Shown here: positions 33,424 through 43,054 of the stretch, in pieces
Position numbering within the stretch: position 1 is the stretch's first letter
How the letters are laid out: every line of letters begins with the position of its first letter
Source: Helianthus annuus
Lineage: Eukaryota; Streptophyta; Magnoliopsida; Asterales; Asteraceae
Assembly (NCBI RefSeq): GCF_002127325.2
Contig: NC_035439.2
Coordinates: forward strand, 146,141,709 to 146,205,708
Length of the DNA: 64,000 nucleotides
Direction: 5' to 3'
Made by a program: the position numbers and the translations under genes
Notes under the pieces: generated by a model
Told to the model about the DNA's origin: nothing
The model's database searches: none
Seen by the model: only the letters and a program-made list of their open reading frames with translations

Positions 33424-33660
33424 GGTCGAAATCCGTAACGAGTCAAAAATATATAATCTTTTTATTATTTAGTCGACGTCGTCCGTTACGACCGTAGGTT
33501 CGTTACGCGCGTCAAAGTTCGTAATGATTCAAAACAATATTGTATTTTTATTATTTAGTCGACGTCGTCAATTACGAGCGTAGGTCCGTTACGCGCGTCG
33601 AAATCCGTAACGAGTCAAAAATATATTTTTTTTATTATTTAGTCGATGTCGTCTGATTAT
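33424..33660. repeat. Tandem repeat, about 86-bp unit, 2.7 copies
   Basis: Units start at about 33424, 33510 and 33596. Each contains CGTAACGAGTCAAAAATAT and TTTTATTATTTAGTCGACGT. The same sequence is present inverted at 34743-34822, so the Athila-like ORF lies between inverted repeats. Confidence 0.85.
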
Positions 33661-34397
33661 TATTTACTGACTGGTTTCCTTTTGTGCGTGTATTTTCACA
33701 AGATGATATCCACTTCCATCACCGCTCGAAACAAGAGCGGGGAGTGGTGTACGAGCGGTGACCTATTTTTCTTATATTGCCTCTTGTACAAGAGGCCGTA
33801 CGCTCTCGCACACGGGTTGACGCAGTACTTCGTCTCCGCGCATCATCGACAGGAGCGCAGATTATTATACGGCGGCGCCTACGTCACTAAGATAGCCCTT
33901 TCGTTGGGCTATCACCCGGAGACTGACCACCCGCGTGTAGGCCTGGCGATACAGCCGAAGCGGATGGGGATGAACATGATAACGGGAATGCACGTTACTA
34001 AAAAATTCCCATGCGGGAAGCGGTTTAAGGTTGCGGACAGCCAACCTTACGCACCTACGCAGCTGCCGGCACAGTTTAAGCTGGTATGTCCCCCGCGCGA
34101 TCTGGAGGTGCCGAGGAGCATGAGCCGGACATGTACATTCCGGAGCCACCACAGCCACGTGGACCACCCGGGGCACCTCAGTTCCCACGACATGTTGGGC
34201 CCGATCTTGCCCCATCATATCAGTGGCTACGTCGCGACTTTGATAGGCTGACGTATGTGGTGGAGTGGATAGCTGTAGAGCTACAGAGGCTTTCACAGCG
34301 TGAGGGGTTACCTCCACGACAGTTCGTTCCGCCTGCGGAATGGCATCAGCAACATGAGCAAGAGGAGCAGGAGGAGCAGCAGGATCCACTGCCATAG
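33646..34397 (+). pseudogene. Athila-type retrotransposon ORF1 C-terminal fragment
   Basis: Frame 33646-34251 encodes GDLFFLYCLLYKRPYALAHG, then AHHRQERRLLYGGAYVTKIA and a basic stretch. This pattern (small helical block, YGG.YVT, LG) resembles the conserved C-terminal region of Athila ORF1 in plant Ty3 elements. Near 34086 the coding sense shifts to a second frame (YIPEPPQPRGPPGAP, then SYQWLRRDFDRLTYVVEWIA and a Gln/Glu-rich end) that stops at 34395-34397, consistent with a one-base frameshift. No LTR or pol is adjacent. The assigned start codon lies inside the third tandem repeat and is probably fortuitous. Confidence 0.5.
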
Positions 34398-34902
34398 TAT
34401 TTTATCTTTTGTTATGTATGTACAAACTTTTGCTGTATATATCAGACTTTTGCTGTAAACGGTGTAACATATTTGAACAGTACCCGGGTATTTCAAATTA
34501 TTTAACGCTATAATATTTTAACGTTATAGTATTCGAACCACACGGTATAGTATTCAAACGGTATAATATATTCGGACCATACACGAGTATTTAAAAATAA
34601 TTAACGGTATAATATTTGTACATTTATAGTATTCGAACGGCACTAGACTTCGGATAATAATTTATTTCAAAAGCTCCATAACGATATTATATATTTGAAC
34701 CGTATATACGCTTTTCAAAAAAATTTAACGTTATACGCTTTTCGACGACATCGACTAAATAAATTAACGACGACATCGACTAAATAATAAAATAACATTA
34801 TATATTTTTAACTCGTTATATATTTTAAGCGAGTTAACGTTGTAACCGGGTGAGAATTTATACCACAAATATGCTAAATGACCAAACAAAATTCTGAAAG
34901 GT
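34398..34902. repeat. AT-rich spacer with inverted copy of the 33.4 kb repeat
   Basis: 34743-34822 is the reverse complement of the unit at 33424-33660 (GACGTCGACTAAATAAT-type, AACTCGTTA). Short motifs GGTATAATAT/TATTCGAAC recur at 34500-34640. No gene. Confidence 0.7.
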
Positions 34903-34908
34903 TATATA

Positions 34909-35165
34909 CACTGCGTATAGCTCTATACGCAGCGTATATAAACTTTGTGAAAATCTGATGCTTCAAACCCACCAAAATGACCCCAAAAAGTCTGATGGTT
35001 TACATAGGCTGCGTATAGCTCTATACGCAGCGTATATAAACCCTTGTTTTCTGTGCAATGATTGCTGATCAGTCGTCTCTGAAACACATGCAAACTATAC
35101 GCATCGTATAGCTGTATACGCAGTGTATAAAGGTACGCTGCGTATAGAGCTAGCTATACGATGTT
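34909..35165. repeat. Cluster of GCTGCGTATAG / CTATACGCAGC palindromes
   Basis: A perfect 24-base palindrome-like hairpin (GCTGCGTATAG, CT, CTATACGCAGC) lies at about 35007-35030; a one-mismatch copy is at about 34912-34935, each followed by GTATATAAAC. A rearranged set lies at 35098-35160. Function unknown. Confidence 0.75.
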
Positions 35166-35217
35166 TAGGTAAAGGTAGTTTGAACTAGAGTTTTCTAAGA
35201 TTTGGTGTGCATATCGG

Positions 35218-35387
35218 CAGGGGCGGACCTAGCATAGAACAAGGGGCAACCTCCGTTGCCCCTTGACGCTCCGACAGTAGTGTAAAATTAGTGTAAATTT
35301 TGAAAAATTTTTACCTTTTTTCGATTTCGTTGCTCTTTTTTATAGAAACGTTGCCCTTTTAGTTTTTTTCTAGATCCGCTATGCAAC
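35218..35387. mobile_element. hAT-like MITE, 170 bp (degenerate ends)
   Basis: Left end CAGGGGCGGACCTAG; the right end inverted reads AGCGGATCTAG. The near-identical decamers TGCATATCGG (35208-35217) and TGCATATAGG (35388-35397) flank it and could hold an 8-base target duplication. Ends of the CAGGGGCGGA type are frequent in plant hAT-related MITEs. Confidence 0.5.
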
Positions 35388-35397
35388 TGCATATAGG

Positions 35398-36474
35398 TAC
35401 ATTGGTGTGCAAATATGCACACCCTATATCAAAGTTCTTCAGGTATAGCCTTGAAAAACCAAGGTTTCGTTTTTTTTTTTCCGATTTACTATAGAAAAAA
35501 GAGTAGCAGAGCTACATCACTAGTTACTAGAAGGTTTGAAATCAACTCATATTAATTCTTAGTCAACTTGTATAAATAGAAAAATCAAGTCATTGAATTT
35601 CCTTTTTACAATACAAGTATTTGGTGGTTAATTTTTTCTTCTGCAGTTTCAGTACTTTTAAACAGAACGAATTAAAGCTTTCCATGTTCCTTCTGCAAAA
35701 CTAGTTTTGACCATTATTTTGGACAAAGCGTATGTGAAAATATAGAAATGTACAACTGAAGATGCAAAAACCAGTTTACACGAGTGGGGGAACACTATAG
35801 ATCAAGACTGAATATATACTTGATGTAAGAATAAAATACAAATGGATTTTAACATATAAAATGGTCTTCACATGAGAAGTCAAGAAAGTTTTTTTTTTTT
35901 TAATTTTGTTTTCCATATATTGAGTATGATTTTTAATTGCAATATGTAAAAAAAAATAGTGTTTTTACACAAATGGAGTAATTATAAAATTCTTGTAGTG
36001 TAATTATAATTACTCCACAAAAATAGCATAATTACTCTATTAGTGTAAAATCATATTCTTTTTTAATTTCTGAAACTATAATACGTACTTAATAAGATGA
36101 GAAGAAAAAAATTTCAAAAAATTCAAAAAAATCTCCTCCTTCAATTCTCACGTTAACCCAATTTGTATGTTAAGACTTATTTGTACAATAACTTTGCTCT
36201 ATATATTTTTACAAGATTACGTATGTTTTTAGGGCTATATACATACAAATGCATGGTGGTGGTTGTTTTTTTAACATTGTTAATTGCGTGTTCGAATGCT
36301 CATTGTTCCATAATTAAGTCACCCAAACCTTTCCAACTTTTTAAATTAGGTTATTTTCATTTACTTTAATAGAATTCAGCTGCAAAAAAATAACATGTGG
36401 TGTCAAAACAGAAGATGCATAAATAACTTAACTAATATCATTTTCTTGTAATACGTATAGTTTACGGATATACT
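35398..36474. other. Intergenic, AT-rich, no gene recognised
   Basis: Only short fortuitous frames (for example 36163-36369). No terminal repeats noticed. Confidence 0.5.
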
Positions 36475-37133
36475 ATGCATGATAATTATTTTGTGTGTAC
36501 GTATACCTCAACTATTGACTTGGCCTAAATTTGTTCAGAGAATACTATCACTTAGGGCCTTAGGGGCGACGGGGCGTATCCGTGATGGAATGTGGTCACT
36601 GGTGACCACGCGTGGAACACCGCCGTCACCCGTGGCCATCATGCGTGGACTAAATAACGCATTGAATCTATCACGCGTTGTTTGTGTTTGTGTTGTGAGT
36701 TGTTTTTCAATGGAGATGAGTGTGTGGTGAGTGATGGGCATTTCTATTAAAATCTGTCACTAGTGATGGAATAATATTTGATGAGATGGCGAAACTTGAT
36801 TGTAAGTTGTGAGTGATGAGTGATGGGCGCCCCTACTCCGCTTATATATGTCCACCATATATTGGTATTCATATCTTAATTCCACACGCGTACCAAGATT
36901 TTTCAGAGTTCAAATCTAGTATCTTTAGGGGTAGGGTGTTCATCACTCATCACTCACTCACAACTTCCAATCAAGTTCTGCTATGTCATCAAGCATTATT
37001 CCATCACTAGTGATGGATTTTAGTGAAAATGTCCATCACTCACAATTACACCCAACAATTTCCCTCAGAACCAACAATTTCACAACCAACAATTTCCCTC
37101 ACCACCGAACACTTCTTCATGCATGATAATTAT
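36475..37133. mobile_element. Inverted-repeat (foldback/MITE-like) element flanked by 15-bp direct repeats
   Basis: ATGCATGATAATTAT occurs at 36475-36489 and 37119-37133. Inside, arms of about 110 bases at about 36729-36838 and 36927-37045 are reverse complements (core CATCACTAGTGATGGA, TGTGAGTGATGAGTGATG). A 15-base duplication is too long for MITE transposases, so it may reflect another insertion mechanism or chance. Confidence 0.5.
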
Positions 37134-37184
37134 GGTGCTTAATAAACACTTGTGGCAGTGGTGTTTTGTTTTGTATAACTCGTT

Positions 37185-37443
37185 TGTTAGCGGAAGCCAT
37201 CATCGTAATCGACATCGTATTCATGTTCGTGTGATTCTGTATGTGTGTTTGTACAGAGAACAGAGAACGAACTCTTATGAAAAATGGATATTAAATTGAA
37301 ATCTTGGTGAATGATAATTGTCAACATAATATTACATATATACCTGGTCGGTTAATATCATAACCGCCACTAAACTATACTAAATAATAATAATAAGAAT
37401 AAGAATAATAATAAATTCCTAATGTTAAGTTTATATTCTAACA
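37185..37443 (-). repeat. 3' LTR of compact element
   Basis: 259 bases, TGTTAG...CTAACA, identical by eye to 38432-38690. Confidence 0.92.
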
Positions 37444-38471
37444 CCATCCCCTAAACTTAGCATCGGTAATGGCTCGTCACGTCGGCTTTGATGATAAACA
37501 CATTTTTCTTTAAACTTGTCATGATTCGTCCATAGATCCACCTTGATTTGTTTCGTGATGCCGAGTGCGGTAATATTGTTGTTCATTACCCATCTTGTCG
37601 CTGTAAGTCTTTGAACCGTCGTTAACGCAATTTCAGTGTCGCTAAATCGTTCTGTCGCTAACCTGTTTTCTGTCGCTATCTTCCTTCTTTTGTCACTAAC
37701 TGTCGTCGCTAAAACTTCTTCTTCTGTCGCTGAAATCTTCACTAAATCATTCTTTTTTCTCTGGATCATCCTTTTGGATTTATTTGCAGAAGTATATCTG
37801 GTATAAACTTCTTTAAAAAACAGAGTATCATGCCTTTTGCCTTTCACTTCATTTATCATTGTAATTCTTCGTGTCCGATTCCTTTCTTGTTCTTCATGAA
37901 CGGTTCCGGTTACCGGAACATCATCTTGCATATCGCCTTCAGTTACGAAGACATACGAGTCTTCATCTTTTTCATCGCTGCGGTCACCGGAATCATAGTA
38001 TTCCGTTTCTTCGATTGAATCATTGTGATCCTTCTGATCACTGATTGGTTCTTCTTGATCTTCCCGATCGTAACCAACCATATAGACATTCGGGGTGAAG
38101 CATGCCCCATCGTAAACATCTTTACAGGCCAAATCATCTTTTCCGGAATCGTCTTCTTTTCTCCGTGTCATTACTTCGCCTGCATCTCCGTTATCTTCGT
38201 GACGTCCCGATTCGTATTCCATTAATGCAATTTCGTCTTGCAATTCCATTATTGCAATCTCTTGTTTCAAGATTGCAATCGCGCGTAATCGGGGACTCAT
38301 ATAATCTGAATCGCTATCTGTTTCTCGCCTCTTCCCGTGTTTGTTTTCCATCTTCTTCATCCGCATCTTCCCAGGATCACGTAATTCTGATCCTAATTCT
38401 TCGTTTTCTAACCATGCGCTCTGATACCACATGTTAGCGGAAGCCATCATCGTAATCGACATCGTATTCAT
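37431..38471 (-). CDS. Unrecognised protein of the compact LTR element, up to 346 aa
   Basis: The minus-strand frame is open from inside the 5' LTR, across the PBS (which reads WYQSA) and the whole internal region, through the PPT to a TAA inside the 3' LTR. The first ATG (38471) is in the LTR; another overlaps the LTR/PBS border (ATGTGGTATC, near 38434). A later one gives MRMKKMENKHGKRRE, perhaps the most natural start. The product is highly charged: a basic N-terminus, a heptad-like helix (AILKQEIAIMELQDEIALM), a long acidic middle, and a Thr/Lys-rich C-terminal half with repeated LATE/SATE-type words (DNA repeat TGTCGCTAA). No zinc knuckle or catalytic motif. It could be a captured host gene or an element-specific protein. 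Confidence 0.5.
   Translation of the reverse strand: MNTMSITMMASANMWYQSAWLENEELGSELRDPGKMRMKKMENKHGKRRETDSDSDYMSPRLRAIAILKQEIAIMELQDEIALMEYESGRHEDNGDAGEVMTRRKEDDSGKDDLACKDVYDGACFTPNVYMVGYDREDQEEPISDQKDHNDSIEETEYYDSGDRSDEKDEDSYVFVTEGDMQDDVPVTGTVHEEQERNRTRRITMINEVKGKRHDTLFFKEVYTRYTSANKSKRMIQRKKNDLVKISATEEEVLATTVSDKRRKIATENRLATERFSDTEIALTTVQRLTATRWVMNNNITALGITKQIKVDLWTNHDKFKEKCVYHQSRRDEPLPMLSLGDGVRI
38418..38429 (-). other. Primer-binding site of compact element
   Basis: Minus strand TGGTATCAGAGC, initiator tRNA-Met type, separated from the LTR by two bases. Confidence 0.9.
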
Positions 38472-38690
38472 GTTCGTGTGATTCTGTATGTGTGTTTGTA
38501 CAGAGAACAGAGAACGAACTCTTATGAAAAATGGATATTAAATTGAAATCTTGGTGAATGATAATTGTCAACATAATATTACATATATACCTGGTCGGTT
38601 AATATCATAACCGCCACTAAACTATACTAAATAATAATAATAAGAATAAGAATAATAATAAATTCCTAATGTTAAGTTTATATTCTAACA
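38432..38690 (-). repeat. 5' LTR of compact element
   Basis: 259 bases, adjoining the receptor gene promoter; transcription of the element would run away from that gene. Confidence 0.92.
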
Positions 38691-38859
38691 TCGTTATAGT
38701 ACTTCTTCACGTGTTTTGTTTTGACCGCCCTGGGTCCCCTTACTAAAAAATGAAAGCTACTGATCATGACTAGTAAAATGTTTGGGTTTATATAAACCCC
38801 CACAACATCTTGTAAACTAAAAATCAAGCGATTGGTTATTCCCTTCTTAATCAACCAAT
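38691..38859 (+). promoter_or_regulatory. Proximal promoter and 5' UTR of the receptor-like protein gene
   Basis: A TATA box TATATAAA at 38789-38796 lies 64 bases before the ATG. Upstream are a G-box CACGTG (38708-38713) and a W-box core TTGACC (38721-38726), the site of WRKY factors common in defence genes. The compact LTR element ends at 38690, so everything further upstream has been displaced by 1.5 kb. Confidence 0.65.
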
Positions 38860-41800
38860 ATGAGTGCTCGATTTTCAGTTTCTTATTTCTCCTCTTGTAA
38901 CTTGTGTTTACTTATTTTTTTGGTCTTGTTATGTTTGTGTTTATCTGATCAAAAGTCTGATAATGTATTATGCATGGACAGCGAGAGACAAGCACTACTC
39001 GAGTTCAAGCACAACCTCATAGACGAAGCAGATCGGCTTGCTTCTTGGGATGCTGAGAATAATGACTGCTGCAGATGGGCTGGAATTGTTTGTGACAACA
39101 TCACTGGCCATGTTCATGAGATTCGTCTTCGTGGACATGATGATCGTTGTGATAGACCATATTCATATAATCTGTTCATGAAAGGCTTAAAGCAGATATT
39201 AAGGGGGAATTTAAGTTCATCCTTATTGGAGTTAAGGCAACTCAAGTATTTGGACTTGAGCTGCAACGATTTTGAGGAGATCCAAATTCCAAGTTTCATA
39301 GGTTCTCTTAGAAACTTGAGGTATCTTAATCTCTCTGAATCGAAAATTGTTGGGATTATCCCTCCTCAAATTGGGAATCTTTCAGAGTTACGTGTCCTTT
39401 CTCTTGGAAGTTCTTATGGTTATCCTCAAAGGACATTAACAAGCAGGAATTTACAATGGCTGTCAAATCTTCGTTGGTTGCATCATCTAGATATGAGTAG
39501 CACAAACCTTAGCAAAGCTACTGATTGGTTTCAGGTGATTAACGCTCTCCCTTCTTTGGTGCAACTACATATGTCTGGATGTGGACTCAGAAACGCATAT
39601 TCCCATGTTCCAAGTCTTAATGTAACATCCCTTTCCCTGCTTGATCTTTCTTATAACTTTTTTTATAACACTTCTGTTCCCAGATGGATTTTTAGTCTAA
39701 AAAATCTAGTTTCATTGGATTTAACTAGTTGTAATTTTGATGGCCCTCTTCCTAGCATTTATAGCTTCCGTAATTTGACTTCTCTCGAGTCGGTTCATGT
39801 CAGAGGGAATGATTTCATGAATTCTCCATCAGTGTTAAAAGGGTTTTCTAGTAATTTGATTTCGTTAGATTTGAGTGCATGTGGTCTTTCAAGTTCAGCA
39901 CTCGATTCCCTTCATAATTTGACATCTCTTCTGAGCCTTGACCTGTCTAAAAATCAACTCATGAAAGCGATACCTAATTCATTTGGTAACCTTTGTCGTC
40001 TGAGAGAGATTGATTTGTCTTTGAACGATTTTAGTAACATTAGTTTAGCTTACCTTCTTCAAAGTCTTTTCGAATGCAAATCACCGAGTTTGGAGTCATT
40101 ATCTATAATGGACTCAGGGCTTTCTGGTCCAATCCCTTACTCAATTGGACGACTATCATCATTGAAGAGACTGCGTCTTTATTCTAACAGGCTGAATGGT
40201 AGTATTCCTGACTCGATCGGACGATTATCATCTTTGGAGCAGTTGGATATTCAGAATAACCAACTGAGTGGCAACCTTCCTAATAGCCTTGGTCAACTTT
40301 CAAATTTGAATGGAATTTGGTTTTCTTTTAATTTGTTGACGGGCGTTCTGACAGAAGCTCACTTTTCCAAATTAGTGAGTTTGACATACATAAATGGAGG
40401 AGACAACAAGTTAACCCTTAAAGTGCAAGCAGCAAACTGGATTCCCCCTTTCCAGGCACAGGTCTTGTATATGAACTCTTGGAGTTTGGGGCCTCAATTT
40501 CCATTATGGCTTCAATCACAGAGAGATTTATTAAAGCTGGACATAAGCAACACTGGAATTTCATCAATCATTCCTCCTGAGTCATTTTGGAGATCATTAC
40601 CCAACCTCACACATTTAGATATGTCACAAAATCATATCAAAGGTACACTGATTTTGGGTATCCCTGCATCACTTCGAATGCTCAAATTAAGCTCTAACGA
40701 GTTTAGGGGGGGATTACCTTATCTCTCAAATGGTTCGTTAACTCTTGCGCATTTGGATCTGTCTAATAATTTTTTTGAGGGAACAATAAATCATTTTATA
40801 TGTTCCAACGGCGTGAAAGAAACACAAAATCTTATTCTGGCAAATAATTCTTTGTCTGGTGTAATTCCGGAGTGTTGGGATAAGTGGCCGAATTTGCAAG
40901 TCTTAAACTTTGAGAATAATGCTTTGTCTGGTGAGCTTCCAAGAACAGTGGGTTCTCTAATGAGACTACATTGGTTGAACATGCAGGGGAACAAGATCTC
41001 AGGAAGGATACCTTATTCCTTAATGAACTTGTCATCCTTAAGTATCCTTCAACTTGGACAAAATGAGCTTGTTGGAAGCATTCCAGCATGGTTTGGAACA
41101 AAGCTCAATTTATTGAGAATTGTGAGCCTTAGGCACAACAATTTGGAAGGAAATATTCCCCACGAGCTTTGTTATCTTTCACTTACTCAAATTTTGGATC
41201 TTGCTCATAATAATCTGTCAGGAAATATTCCAAGATGTTTCAACAACTTTAGCATCATTTCAGGGAAAGAAACTGTCCCAGATCTTCAGTTTTATTTCAG
41301 TACGCAACAAGGAGGTTCCACTCAGGGTAGTGCTTCGTTGGTGATGAAGGGCCGAGAAGACAGATATACAGGTTCTATAGGACTGGTTATGCTATTAGAC
41401 CTGTCGGTGAATAAATTTTCTGGGCAAATCCCAATTGAGTTAACAACCCTCCTCAAGTTAAAAGCGTTGAATCTATCAAGAAATCAATTGACAGGAAGGA
41501 TCCCATACAAGATTGGAGATTTAAGAGCGCTTGAAACTCTTGATTTATCAGTGAACAAGCTCTCTGGGGAACTTCCCGGGAGTTTATCAACCATGTATTC
41601 CTTGAGTAACTTCAATGTGTCCTATAACGATTTGACCGGGAGAATTCCAGTCAGTACTCAGCTTCAGAGCTTCAATGAGTCGAGTTTCATTCACAATAAA
41701 CTATGCGGACCTCCTCTTACTGAGCCTTGTAAAAATGTTGACACAAGAGAACACCAAAAAGAAGATGATGCATCTAATGGTGTAGATTGGGATTTGATTA

Positions 41801-41949
41801 TAAGCATTGTGCTCGGATTCATTGTTGGTTTTTGGATCGTTGTGGCCCCGTTGATAGTCAAGAAATCATGGAGCGTTGCATATTTTGGTTTCTGGAGTGA
41901 GCTCTATGATGTTATACATAAGTATTTTTTCAATATGTTTTGTAAGTGA
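38860..41949 (+). CDS. Leucine-rich-repeat receptor-like protein (EIX/Cf type), 1029 aa
   Basis: Intact single-exon gene. A signal peptide (about residues 1-30, LLIFLVLLCLCL) precedes an LRR N-terminal cap (ERQALLEFKHNL, SWDAENNDCCRWAGIVC). A long LRR array with LxxLxxLxLSxNxxxGxIP repeats follows, interrupted near residues 805-845 by a non-LRR island (after PRCFNNFSIISGKE and before LLDLSVNKFSG), then a C-terminal cap (LCGPPLTEPC), an acidic spacer, one membrane helix (about 980-1000, IISIVLGFIVGFWIVVAPLI) and a 29-residue cytoplasmic tail with no kinase. This matches plasma-membrane RLPs such as tomato EIX2 and Cf/Ve proteins, which sense extracellular ligands and signal through SOBIR1/BAK1. 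The ligand is unknown. Length and order are normal; no damage seen. Confidence 0.93.
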   Translation: MSARFSVSYFSSCNLCLLIFLVLLCLCLSDQKSDNVLCMDSERQALLEFKHNLIDEADRLASWDAENNDCCRWAGIVCDNITGHVHEIRLRGHDDRCDRPYSYNLFMKGLKQILRGNLSSSLLELRQLKYLDLSCNDFEEIQIPSFIGSLRNLRYLNLSESKIVGIIPPQIGNLSELRVLSLGSSYGYPQRTLTSRNLQWLSNLRWLHHLDMSSTNLSKATDWFQVINALPSLVQLHMSGCGLRNAYSHVPSLNVTSLSLLDLSYNFFYNTSVPRWIFSLKNLVSLDLTSCNFDGPLPSIYSFRNLTSLESVHVRGNDFMNSPSVLKGFSSNLISLDLSACGLSSSALDSLHNLTSLLSLDLSKNQLMKAIPNSFGNLCRLREIDLSLNDFSNISLAYLLQSLFECKSPSLESLSIMDSGLSGPIPYSIGRLSSLKRLRLYSNRLNGSIPDSIGRLSSLEQLDIQNNQLSGNLPNSLGQLSNLNGIWFSFNLLTGVLTEAHFSKLVSLTYINGGDNKLTLKVQAANWIPPFQAQVLYMNSWSLGPQFPLWLQSQRDLLKLDISNTGISSIIPPESFWRSLPNLTHLDMSQNHIKGTLILGIPASLRMLKLSSNEFRGGLPYLSNGSLTLAHLDLSNNFFEGTINHFICSNGVKETQNLILANNSLSGVIPECWDKWPNLQVLNFENNALSGELPRTVGSLMRLHWLNMQGNKISGRIPYSLMNLSSLSILQLGQNELVGSIPAWFGTKLNLLRIVSLRHNNLEGNIPHELCYLSLTQILDLAHNNLSGNIPRCFNNFSIISGKETVPDLQFYFSTQQGGSTQGSASLVMKGREDRYTGSIGLVMLLDLSVNKFSGQIPIELTTLLKLKALNLSRNQLTGRIPYKIGDLRALETLDLSVNKLSGELPGSLSTMYSLSNFNVSYNDLTGRIPVSTQLQSFNESSFIHNKLCGPPLTEPCKNVDTREHQKEDDASNGVDWDLIISIVLGFIVGFWIVVAPLIVKKSWSVAYFGFWSELYDVIHKYFFNMFCK

Positions 41950-42835
41950 TTAAATTGTTGTGATGTTGTAATAGGTTTTAATGTTTTTGTTACAAGCTTG
42001 TATTCGAGAGGACTATTCAATATTGTCATGCTTAACTATGTAATTTTGAGAAAAAAAAAAGAACAAAAACATCCTAAACAACTTCAGTCTATGAAAAAGA
42101 TGTTATTGAGTGGACAGTTGACCTTGACTTGGCATTCAACGTGGTATGCAAGTTCATATATGGAGACTCTATGAGTTTACTTGGACTGGGGTCATTCAAA
42201 TATAGATACTAAACAAGAAAACTAACTTTTAAAACAACTAACATTATTCAAATATTAAAAACTATGCAAGCATTAAACTGTCATAAAGCACACATGCAAA
42301 ACAACATAAAATGAATCCCAAACACCACCCCCTAACATATGAGTACAAACTGAGCAAAACTAAAAATTTTCATACTAGATCAAATAACTATGGTGCTGAT
42401 AGGTGGAAGTTCACTGGGACAATCATGTATTATAAGATACGGCCGTACAGGTCAAAACTAAAAATCTTACTTGAAAAGGCATGGTATTGCTTAAGATATG
42501 CTGACGACTGCCAATTTAAAACTTAGTAAGGTACATAAATATTAAAAGCGTCTGGAGTGCTCAAGGCGCAAGGCGCATAGGCCTCGTTAGTGGCCTAGGC
42601 ACAAAGCGCAAAAAAAGTGAGAGTCTAGAAAAAAAGTGCTGTTGAATGAAAAAATAAAATAAAAAATATATTATATATTAGAATAGTAATATTATTCTTC
42701 AAATAAAATAAACAAAACTATTATATACCATTTATAGGGGTTTAAACATCTTTTAGGTTGTGTAAACAATATGTTCTAACCAATAATTCTTATCTACAAC
42801 ACTACAAGATTATTGTATAACTAATAAAAAAATAG
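41950..42835. other. 3' flank of receptor gene, no further gene
   Basis: Likely 3' UTR with poly(A)-signal-like AT-rich sequence to about 42060 and an A-run at 42051-42060. A GCGC-rich patch at 42545-42615 (CTCAAGGCGCAAGGCGCA) resembles a dispersed repeat fragment. No supported gene. Confidence 0.5.
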
Positions 42836-43049
42836 AGTTAAATGTCATTTTAGTCCCTGTGGTTTAGCCCATTTTGCCAGTTTAGTCTAAAGGTGTCATT
42901 TTTCACATGGTCCAAAAAGTTTTCACAGTTGCCATTTTAGTCCACTGGGTTAACTTCATTCATTATTTTTGTTAACGAGAAGGGCAATTCAGTCATTTTA
43001 CATGGCCGAATTGCCCTTCTAGTTAACAATATTACATATAAAATGACCG
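42836..43049. mobile_element. MITE, left part, interrupted by Sirevirus
   Basis: Contains TGCCATTTTAGTCCACTGGG and GTTAACGAGAAGGGCAATTC, whose reverse complements occur at 51786-51860 on the other side of the Copia element. With the insertion removed, the arms form an inverted-repeat element. The AATTG target lies in its middle. Confidence 0.65.
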
Positions 43050-43054
43050 AATTG
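43050..43054 (+). other. Left target-site duplication AATTG of Sirevirus-like element
   Basis: Repeated at 51781-51785 next to the other LTR. Confidence 0.92.

Larger units (their letters stand above)
37185..38690 (-). mobile_element. Compact 1.5 kb LTR retroelement, non-autonomous, complete
   Basis: Two 259-base LTRs (37185-37443 and 38432-38690), apparently identical, begin TGTTAG and end CTAACA. TCGTT target duplications lie at 37180-37184 and 38691-38695. On the minus strand a PBS TGGTATCAGAGC (38429-38418) is 2 bases from the 5' LTR and a purine tract TAGGGGATGG (37453-37444) abuts the 3' LTR. There is no gag, protease, integrase or RT. Size fits TRIM elements, but the inner 988 bases are one long open frame, unlike typical TRIMs. 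Identical LTRs imply very recent insertion. Confidence 0.92.

Noticed and set aside
37327..37335. TAATATTAC nonamer in the LTR of the compact element (also at 38574-38582)
   Set aside because: No complementary arms flank it, so it lacks the origin structure; chance in AT-rich DNA.
42545..42615. GCGC-rich patch resembling a SINE or tRNA-derived head
   Set aside because: No A/B-box order, tail or target duplication found.
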